Made by a program: the position numbers and the translations under genes
Notes under the pieces: model-generated
The model's input: the letters and a program-made list of their open reading frames with translations, nothing else
What the model was told of the DNA's origin: nothing
Databases searched by the model: none
Shown: positions 1-4,916 of the stretch, in pieces
Numbering within the stretch: the first letter of the stretch is position 1
How the letters are laid out: each line of letters opens with the position of its first letter
NCBI GenBank assembly: GCA_964483805.1
Contig: CAZADH010000109.1
Span: 1-17,933 of the forward strand
Reading direction: 5' to 3'
Source: CAZADH01 sp964483805
GTDB taxonomy: Bacteria > Muiribacteriota > Ozemobacteria > Ozemobacterales > Ozemobacteraceae
DNA: 17,933 nucleotides

Positions 1-345
1 ACGTCCGTGCACCGTCGAGATCTGGGCCACACCCAGTTTGCGTACGGCGAAGTGCGCTGCCCACGAGGCCGCCCGCGAATGGCCGTGCACCACGTCGGCG
101 GCGAGGTTGCGCGCGAGGCGACGCAAAAAAGCCACGTTGCGGATACGGTCGAGCGGGTGGCGGTCGCCAATCGGCCGGCGGCAGAAGCGGGCCGGCGACG
201 GCGCCGCGAGGTGATCGCCGACGAGCATGACCCGGTGACCGGCCGCAATCTGCGCGGCGGCCAGATCGAGCACGTATTTATCGGCGCCGGTGAAGACCGG
301 GCTGCGCGCCGCAATCGAGTGAGACAGAACGTGGATGATGTTCAT
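1..345 (-). CDS. Glycosyltransferase family 4 (GT-B), N-terminal part, cut by window edge
   Basis: The minus strand is open from an ATG at 345 to base 1 (115 codons, no stop), so the C-terminal part lies outside. The protein begins MNIIHVLSHSIAARSP and contains FTGADKYVLDLAAAQ, then AGHRVMLVGD, a stretch ending VVHGHSRAASW, and STVHGR at the edge. This is the usual layout of the acceptor-binding Rossmann half of GT4 enzymes: a short beta strand, a glycine-containing loop, 'LA..L...GH.V', then 'D.VH.H' and 'T.HG'. GT4 enzymes move a sugar from a nucleotide sugar to a lipid-linked or cell-surface acceptor on the cytoplasmic face. The donor-binding half with its E-x7-E motif is not visible, so the substrate cannot be inferred. 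A weak CAGG lies about 8 nt before the start. The gene diverges from the one at 477. The fold assignment is fairly sure; the specificity is unknown. Confidence 0.8.
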   Translation of the reverse strand, partial: MNIIHVLSHSIAARSPVFTGADKYVLDLAAAQIAAGHRVMLVGDHLAAPSPARFCRRPIGDRHPLDRIRNVAFLRRLARNLAADVVHGHSRAASWAAHFAVRKLGVAQISTVHGR

Positions 346-353
346 GGTGCGTG

Positions 354-379
354 CCTGACGAGAAACCGTCGGCGTCAGG
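354..379. repeat. Inverted repeat in the divergent intergenic region
   Basis: CCTGACG (354-360) is repeated inverted as CGTCAGG (373-379) around a 12-nt centre. A second, overlapping imperfect inverted repeat is GAAACCGT (362-369) with ACGGTTTTC (391-399). Both lie just upstream of the glycosyltransferase start at 345, so they could be an operator or leader structure for that gene. No function is shown by sequence alone. Confidence 0.35.
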
Positions 380-408
380 ATAGCACGGAAACGGTTTTCG
401 GCGGCACC

Positions 409-438
409 TTGCCATGCGCAAGCCGTTGCGGTTATGCT
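409..438 (+). promoter_or_regulatory. Candidate sigma70-type promoter for the coiled-coil gene
   Basis: TTGCCA (409-414; 5 of 6 to TTGACA) and TATGCT (433-438; 4 of 6 to TATAAT) are separated by 18 bp. Transcription would begin near 445, about 32 nt before the ATG at 477, and right at the base of the hairpin 445-468. This is a consensus match only, in a GC-rich genome. Confidence 0.4.
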
Positions 439-444
439 GTCGGT

Positions 445-468
445 CCGGCCGCCCCGCGTGGCGGCCGG
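445..468 (+). promoter_or_regulatory. Strong GC hairpin at the predicted 5' end of the coiled-coil gene mRNA
   Basis: CCGGCCGCC (445-453) pairs perfectly with GGCGGCCGG (460-468) across the 6-nt loop CCGCGT, a 9-bp all-GC stem. It ends 8 nt before the ATG at 477 and occupies the place where a Shine-Dalgarno sequence would be; no such sequence is seen. If the promoter at 409-438 is used, the stem forms the extreme 5' end of the transcript. It could protect the mRNA or limit initiation. Confidence 0.5.
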
Positions 469-476
469 CCTCGCCC

Positions 477-2327
477 ATGCCCACAGAACAAATCAACGAA
501 GTACTACACAATCTGCTCGTGGTGTTGCGCGGGCAGATTCCGTCGTTGCAGTTCAAGAAGACGGCCGGTGAGCTGACTACTGCGGTGCAGGCGCTGATCA
601 CCAATCTGCGACAGACGATCACGCAGGTCGAGGCCCTTGCCGATGCCGACCCCAGCGAAGACCCCCGGTTCGCCGAGATCCTGCGCGAACGCGATGCGCT
701 CAAGCGCACCTGCCAGAAGCTCGAAGAGGCCTTGTTCAGCGAGATGGACAAGGCCCAACGGGCCGGCGACGAACTGACGCGACTGCGCCAGAAACTCGAC
801 GAGGCCACGCGCACGCAGGAACAGGCCCAACGGGCGTTGAGCGAAAGCGAGACCCGGGCAGCGAAAACCCAAGATGAACTGGCGATGCTGGTCGCCCGCA
901 GCCGGCGCATCGAAGAAGACTGGAAGCAGGCCCGCGAGCAGCTCGAGAAGACGCGGTCGCAGGTGGCGGGCGAGCCGGTCGCGGCCCTCAAAAACGAGAT
1001 CCAACTGCTCAAGGCCAATGTTGCCACCCGCGAACAGGAACGGGATGCCGCCGCCAAAGCGCTGCGCGAAGAGATCGACCGCCGCGAGCGGGCCGACCGC
1101 GAACTGGCGCTGTTCAAGGGACGCCAGGAGCAACGCGCCCAACAGGCCACCGATGCGGTGGCCGAACTGGCAGTGGCCAAGACCAAACACGAAGCCGCCG
1201 AAAAACACGCGGTTGAGTTGCGCGCCACGGTAGCGGCGACGCAGGAGCGCATAAATACACTCAATGCACAGCTTGCCGCTGCCCAGGCCGAGGTCTATGA
1301 TCTCAAAGACCGGGCCACACGCGAACGCGCCCGCGCCGACGCCTTGGCGGCAAACGCCGCCAACAGCAAACCCATCGTCGAGTTGCGCGACACCGAAAAA
1401 ACGCTGACCCGTGTGCGGGAACTCGAGACCGAACTGGCCACCGTGCGCCAGCAAATGAAGAGCGTCACCATCGGTGACGCCGTGGTCAACCTCGAGCAGA
1501 GCTACCGGTCACGCGTCGCCTATCTCGAACACGCGCTGGCTCAGGCGCAACAGACGATCCGGCTGCAGGAGAGCAGGTTGTCGGCCCCGTCGCCGGCCCG
1601 CGAATTGCTCGAGGCCGAAAAGAAGCAACTGCTGGTGCGTTGCTACGACCTCGAAGCGACGGTCACCCGCCAACAGATGCGCATCAAATCGCTCGAAGAG
1701 CAGCAAGCGGGGCACTCGCGCACCAGCACCCCCGATGAGGGGCTGAAGCTGATGGAGATCCTGTGCACTACCAACGCCCGACTCAGCGATCGGCCCGAGT
1801 TCAAAGATCTCGCCCGCCAATTGACCGAGGGCATCGAGCTGCTGGGTGCAATACATACGATTACACCGATTCCGACATTGGGGCACCCCCTCGTCGACGA
1901 TCTGCACCGCGTTGCCCGCGTGTTTTTCTCGACCCTGCTCGACGACAACACCATTGTCTACGAGGCGGCGAAAGGTTATCGCATCGGCGATCGCGTCTAC
2001 CAGAAATCGGTGGTGTGGTCGGTCAAACAGAAGTTCTCGTGCCCGGCGTGCAAAATGCTGGCACGGCCGCAAGACAACTTCTGTCTCAAGTGTGGCCAGG
2101 AGATCACTGCCTCTGACGGCACGCCGCGCCGCAAACTCGCGCCCCTGCCGGCTGAGGTCGAGGTGTTTCTGCCCCTGGTCGATACCCTGACCATGCAAGG
2201 CCAGTTTGACAAGGCCGCCCGTTTGCTCGATTATCTAACCCAGGAACGCCCCGATCACCCGGCGGCCGAACAGCGCCGCCGCCAACTCGAGAAGCTGCAA
2301 CCGCGGACCGAGCCGCAACCCGAATGA
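477..2327 (+). CDS. Long coiled-coil protein with GrpE-like head, zinc ribbon and TPR-like tail
   Basis: This is a 616-residue protein. The start at 477 (MPTEQINEVL) is preferred over the in-frame ATG at 414, because the 21 residues between are Arg/Pro-rich, look non-coding and would span the predicted promoter. Residues about 30-420 are charged heptad-like helix rich in E, A, R, K and Q, with no membrane segment. Residues about 442-517 resemble the GrpE head: FKDLARQLTEGIELL, then a Pro/Gly turn before D-D-L-H at 474-477, then GYRIGDRVY and SVVWS at 500-515, matching the GrpE pattern 'GY.L.DRVLRPA.V.V'. A zinc ribbon follows (C522-x2-C525-x10-C536-x2-C539), and then a TPR-like helical pair at about 565-605. 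GrpE is the nucleotide exchange factor of DnaK, normally about 200 residues with no zinc ribbon. By inference this is a specialised GrpE relative or scaffold. The downstream zinc-finger gene is 39 bp away and probably co-transcribed. The coiled coil and zinc ribbon are sure; the GrpE link rests on my motif reading. Confidence 0.75.
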   Translation: MPTEQINEVLHNLLVVLRGQIPSLQFKKTAGELTTAVQALITNLRQTITQVEALADADPSEDPRFAEILRERDALKRTCQKLEEALFSEMDKAQRAGDELTRLRQKLDEATRTQEQAQRALSESETRAAKTQDELAMLVARSRRIEEDWKQAREQLEKTRSQVAGEPVAALKNEIQLLKANVATREQERDAAAKALREEIDRRERADRELALFKGRQEQRAQQATDAVAELAVAKTKHEAAEKHAVELRATVAATQERINTLNAQLAAAQAEVYDLKDRATRERARADALAANAANSKPIVELRDTEKTLTRVRELETELATVRQQMKSVTIGDAVVNLEQSYRSRVAYLEHALAQAQQTIRLQESRLSAPSPARELLEAEKKQLLVRCYDLEATVTRQQMRIKSLEEQQAGHSRTSTPDEGLKLMEILCTTNARLSDRPEFKDLARQLTEGIELLGAIHTITPIPTLGHPLVDDLHRVARVFFSTLLDDNTIVYEAAKGYRIGDRVYQKSVVWSVKQKFSCPACKMLARPQDNFCLKCGQEITASDGTPRRKLAPLPAEVEVFLPLVDTLTMQGQFDKAARLLDYLTQERPDHPAAEQRRRQLEKLQPRTEPQPE

Positions 2328-2356
2328 GCCTGCGGCGGCCGACACCCGCCCCTCCC

Positions 2357-2363
2357 GGAGGAA
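2357..2363 (+). promoter_or_regulatory. Ribosome binding site of the zinc-finger gene
   Basis: GGAGGAA lies 3 nt before the ATG at 2367 (core GGAGG about 5 nt away). It is one of the strongest Shine-Dalgarno matches in the window and fixes the start of the small gene. Confidence 0.7.
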
Positions 2364-2366
2364 CCC

Positions 2367-2708
2367 ATGAGCCACGATGAATCCTGGATCTGCCGAAACT
2401 GCGAACAGGCCAACGATGCGGCCGTCCACAACTGCCAGAGCTGCGGCACGCGACGGCCCGGCACCGAGCACCTCGATGCCGCCGCGGTCGATGAACCCGC
2501 CGACGTTGCCCAGCCAGCCAGCGCAAGTGATGCCCCGGCCGAAGCACAATCCCCGCTACCGTCAATGAATCAGGATCTGCGGGTCGGCCCACCACAGGGT
2601 GCGGCCGGCATGCTCGACGAACTGCGGCAGATGGCCGACGGAGTGCCCTGGGGCTTCACCTGGATCGTCATCACCCTGCTCTACTTGATACTGACCTTCA
2701 AGTTCTGA
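2367..2708 (+). CDS. Small RanBP2-type zinc-finger protein with C-terminal membrane helix
   Basis: This is a 113-residue protein. Residues 7-26 give an exact RanBP2-type zinc finger: W7-x-C9-x2-C12-x3-N16-x6-C23-x2-C26. An Asp/Ala/Pro-rich linker (about 30-75) follows, then a short amphipathic segment (MLDELRQMADG), then one hydrophobic helix at about 96-111, ending LTFKF at the C-terminus. The layout is that of a tail-anchored inner-membrane protein with its finger in the cytoplasm. Fingers of this class bind single-stranded RNA or protein partners in eukaryotes; in bacteria their role is mostly unknown. The gene follows the GrpE-like zinc-ribbon gene by 39 bp and is closed by terminators, so the two probably form one operon, and the small protein may tether the larger one to the membrane (inference). 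I recognise no named family for the whole protein. Confidence 0.85.
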   Translation: MSHDESWICRNCEQANDAAVHNCQSCGTRRPGTEHLDAAAVDEPADVAQPASASDAPAEAQSPLPSMNQDLRVGPPQGAAGMLDELRQMADGVPWGFTWIVITLLYLILTFKF

Positions 2709-2711
2709 CCG

Positions 2712-2735
2712 CCCGCGGCGCGAGGGCGCCGTGGG
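2712..2735 (+). terminator. GC-rich stem-loop after the zinc-finger gene
   Basis: CCCGCGGCGC (2712-2721) pairs with GCGCCGTGGG (2726-2735), 10 bp including one G:T pair, across a GAGG loop. It starts 4 nt after the stop codon. Only TTC follows, so alone it would be a poor intrinsic terminator. It probably stabilises the 3' end or works with the next hairpin. Confidence 0.5.
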
Positions 2736-2764
2736 TTCAGCATCTTCGGCGCACGCGCAACGGC

Positions 2765-2807
2765 CAACCGCAAAGCAACACATTGTATTGCTTTGCGGTT
2801 GCCTTTT
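2765..2807 (+). terminator. Rho-independent terminator of the coiled-coil/zinc-finger operon
   Basis: CAACCGCAAAGCAA (2765-2778) pairs perfectly with TTGCTTTGCGGTTG (2788-2801): a 14-bp stem with a 9-nt loop, followed by GCC and TTTT (2804-2807). The U-tract is on the plus-strand side only. The stem also lies between two convergent genes, so it may slow polymerase coming from the HD-GYP gene as well. Confidence 0.75.
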
Positions 2808-2841
2808 CTGCAAGCTGTGCCCTGGGCGCAGGCGGCACCGG

Positions 2842-3990
2842 TCAGGACAGCGGCGCTGTCTTCTCGCTGTCTTCGAAGCGTCGGCGCACGTCGAGGAACT
2901 GGGCTTCACGAGCGAGAAAGGCTGAGACGATCTCGGGATCGAAGTGCGCCCCCGACTCGGCGACGATGATGTCGCGGCTGCGCTCGTGTGAGAACGCTTC
3001 TTTGTAGCACCGCTTCGAGGTCAGGGCATCGTAGACGTCGCCGATCGCGACGATGCGGGCCGCCAGCGGAATCCACTCGCCCATCAGACCTTGCGGATAG
3101 CCGCTGCCATTCCACTTTTCGTGATGGCCCCAGGCAATCTGCAAGCCCATCTGGATGAAGGCGTTGCCCGGGTGCTGCCGATCGACGGCCTGCAGCGTCT
3201 CGGCACCAATCTGGGCATGAAGCTTCATGACCGTGAATTCATCGGGAGTCAGGCGGCCCGGTTTCTGCAGGATCCGATCGGGGATGCCGACTTTGCCGAT
3301 GTCGTGCAGCGGACTGGCAGCAAAGACGTTGTCGATGAAGACGGCGTCGATCTGGCGGCCGTAACGGTCGTGATCGGCCAGCGCCATCGCGAGGATCCGG
3401 CAGTATTCGCGCATGCGCTCGAGGTGTTCGCCGGTTTCGGGATCGCGCGATTCGGCGAGCTTTGACAGCGCGAAGATGGTCGCCAATTGCGATGCGGTCA
3501 CCTGCGCCACCTGGGCCTGGACCTGCGCCTCGAGATGGCGTTGGTGCGCGGCGGCGTCGTGCTGCCACCGTTCGGCGCGCGCACGCAGAGAAGCGCGTTC
3601 GACCGCGGCGCGAATGCGGGCCATCAAAAGGGTCGGATCGAACGGTTTGACCAGGTAATCTTCGGCCCCCGCCTGCAACGCCGCGCTCAATGCGGGCACA
3701 GAGGCGGCGTCACCAATCATGATCACCGGCAACGCCGCCCACGAGGGAACCGCCTTGAGTGAACGCAGCAGGCCGATGCCATCGAGGATGGCCATGTCGA
3801 CGGCGACCAGAGCGACATCGACGGTTGTGGTCTCGTCGGTCAGCCTGGCGAGGGCCGCACGCCCATCGGCGACGGGAACAGCGACGTGCCCCATGGTTTC
3901 GACGAGATCGCCAAGCACCCCACGGTGATCGGCGGAATCATCGACAATGAGTATTCGCGCGGGCGAAAGCGAGGTCCCGTCGCTGGCCAT
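2842..3990 (-). CDS. HD-GYP phosphodiesterase with degenerate receiver domain
   Basis: This is a 382-residue protein. The ATG at 3990 is chosen because the in-frame ATG at 4092 would overlap the upstream gene by about 80 bp and adds a low-complexity tail. Residues about 11-130 form a CheY-like receiver (ILIVDDS with D17 and D18; YLVKPFD with K115). Aligning VAVDMAILDG with the usual 'LLDVMMPGMDG' puts A63 at the phospho-acceptor Asp and G93 at the conserved Thr/Ser, so normal phosphorylation looks lost. A helical linker (about 130-170) leads to a complete HD-GYP domain: H189, H229-D230-x-GK, H258, H289-H290-E, GYP at 297-299, and GDVYDAL. Active HD-GYP domains hydrolyse cyclic di-GMP in the cytoplasm, lowering it to favour motility over attachment. 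The gene begins 20 bp after an exported-protein gene and is probably co-transcribed with it. No partner kinase is in the window. Domain calls are sure; the loss of phosphorylation follows from the alignment. Confidence 0.92.
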   Translation of the reverse strand: MASDGTSLSPARILIVDDSADHRGVLGDLVETMGHVAVPVADGRAALARLTDETTTVDVALVAVDMAILDGIGLLRSLKAVPSWAALPVIMIGDAASVPALSAALQAGAEDYLVKPFDPTLLMARIRAAVERASLRARAERWQHDAAAHQRHLEAQVQAQVAQVTASQLATIFALSKLAESRDPETGEHLERMREYCRILAMALADHDRYGRQIDAVFIDNVFAASPLHDIGKVGIPDRILQKPGRLTPDEFTVMKLHAQIGAETLQAVDRQHPGNAFIQMGLQIAWGHHEKWNGSGYPQGLMGEWIPLAARIVAIGDVYDALTSKRCYKEAFSHERSRDIIVAESGAHFDPEIVSAFLAREAQFLDVRRRFEDSEKTAPLS

Positions 3991-4010
3991 GACCTGGGTG
4001 GTCGTTGGGG

Positions 4011-4694
4011 TCAGCGAACGACGGGGGCGCGAGCCGGCGTCTTGGTCATCAGGGTGAAACCAAGGTCGACTTTGATCGTCACGCGCAACCAATTGTAAAT
4101 ATCGATGGTCAGCGCCCGCACCATCTCACCTGCCGTCCAGAACAGGGCAAAAATGACGCGATCGGCTTCTTTGTTCAGGGCGGTCGGGTCGGTGAACCCC
4201 GCGTTGATGTTGATATTCTCGATGGCCGCCCCGATCTTGTCGAGTTCGCGGCTGATCGGCTCAGGGCCTTCCGGGCTGTCGGCGAACCCGAGCGGAAACC
4301 CCGGATAGCTCTCACAATCGCGCAAAATCGCGGCCAGATGCCGCATCTGGTCGGGCTTGCCTTCGAGACCAAACTTCACGAACTGCAACGCCAGCGCGAT
4401 CTGCCGCGGATCACCGTTGTCACGGGCGATCTGGAGCGGTTGCACCAGTTCGTTGAGGCCGAGGTAGAAGGCGTCCATGGCCCCAATGGCAAAAATCGCC
4501 TTGGGTACCATTTTGTCTTTGCTGATCGGGGCAACGGTGTCGCGATGCAAGCGCGCAAACGCCGTTTCGGAACTGTCGGTGAGATGCGCCGGCGCGGCCG
4601 ACAGGGGGGCGAGCCCACAGAACACGACCAGACACGCGGCCACGACGGGCCAACACGGGTTTCGCCGACGAACCACGGAGGGTACGTTTCGCAT
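4011..4694 (-). CDS. Exported protein of unknown function
   Basis: This is a 227-residue protein I do not recognise. It starts MRNVPSVVRRRNPCWP, then has a hydrophobic core (VVAACLVVFCGLAPL) and a likely signal peptidase I site after SAAPA (about residue 35). There is no lipobox, since F precedes the only nearby Cys. The mature part of about 190 residues is mainly helical, with segments such as FARLHRDTVAPIS, MDAFYLGLNELVQPL and the C-terminal FALFWTAGEMVRALTIDIYNW. No catalytic signature stands out. A promoter with a perfect TATAAT lies so close that the ATG at 4694 is about the first transcribed base, implying a leaderless message; a GTG six codons in is the only other early start and has no ribosome site. 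The HD-GYP gene follows by 20 bp, suggesting a shared process at the envelope (inference). Confidence 0.75.
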   Translation of the reverse strand: MRNVPSVVRRRNPCWPVVAACLVVFCGLAPLSAAPAHLTDSSETAFARLHRDTVAPISKDKMVPKAIFAIGAMDAFYLGLNELVQPLQIARDNGDPRQIALALQFVKFGLEGKPDQMRHLAAILRDCESYPGFPLGFADSPEGPEPISRELDKIGAAIENININAGFTDPTALNKEADRVIFALFWTAGEMVRALTIDIYNWLRVTIKVDLGFTLMTKTPARAPVVR

Positions 4695-4701
4695 GTATCG
4701 G

Positions 4702-4731
4702 ATTATATCAGGTCATCGCCGCGACTGCCAA
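4702..4731 (-). promoter_or_regulatory. Strong sigma70-type promoter for the exported-protein/HD-GYP pair
   Basis: On the minus strand TTGGCA (4731-4726; 5 of 6) and a perfect TATAAT (4707-4702) are separated by 18 bp. The expected start of transcription, about 7 nt past the -10, is near 4695, adjacent to the ATG at 4694. In GC-rich DNA a perfect -10 with a near-perfect -35 is unlikely to be chance. Confidence 0.65.
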
Positions 4732-4754
4732 GGGGTACCGATGCAACATAAGCA

Positions 4755-4789
4755 GATTTGGAGACAGACCCCAGGGTCTGTCCCCAATC
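4755..4789. repeat. REP-like palindrome in the 222-bp divergent intergenic region
   Basis: GGAGACAGACCC (4760-4771) and GGGTCTGTCCCC (4774-4785) are inverted copies with one mismatch (a G:T pair in RNA), separated by CA. Flanking GATT/AATC extends the pairing to 4755-4789 with one bulged T. I recall similar 'GGGGACAGACCC...GGGTCTGTCCCCAATC' palindromes as dispersed intergenic elements in other bacteria, of the kind moved by REP-associated (Y1) transposases; that is recollection, not a search. No U-tract follows, so it is not a normal terminator. The rest of 4695-4916 holds promoter candidates and no gene. Confidence 0.6.
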
Positions 4790-4799
4790 CTTCCCGGCC

Positions 4800-4829
4800 T
4801 TGACTTTGGCGGCGGTGCGCCCGTAGATT
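4800..4829 (+). promoter_or_regulatory. Candidate promoter for the nucleotidyltransferase gene
   Basis: TTGACT (4800-4805; 5 of 6) and TAGATT (4824-4829; 4 of 6) are 18 bp apart, giving a leader of about 80 nt. The leader could form a small stem, GGGTCT (4834-4839) with AGACCC (4851-4856). A weaker alternative is TTGGCG (4844-4849) with TATCAG (4868-4873). Neither is decisive. Confidence 0.35.
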
Positions 4830-4916
4830 GGCGGGGTCTGGTGTTGGCGGAGACCCTGAAAAATACATATCAGAGAATGGGCCGTGGGCCCACACAAGGG
4901 AAAGGAGCCCCGATCG

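Noticed and set aside
504..1454. Long open frames on the minus strand opposite the coiled-coil gene (also 278-1264)
   Set aside because: Their translations are low-complexity mirror images (runs of Ser, Ala, Arg, Gly, Leu) of the coding strand, show no motif and have no ribosome site; long antisense frames are expected in GC-rich DNA.
3991..4092. N-terminal extension of the HD-GYP protein to the ATG at 4092
   Set aside because: It overlaps the upstream exported-protein gene and reads as an Arg/Asp/Pro-rich shadow; the receiver fold begins naturally after the ATG at 3990.
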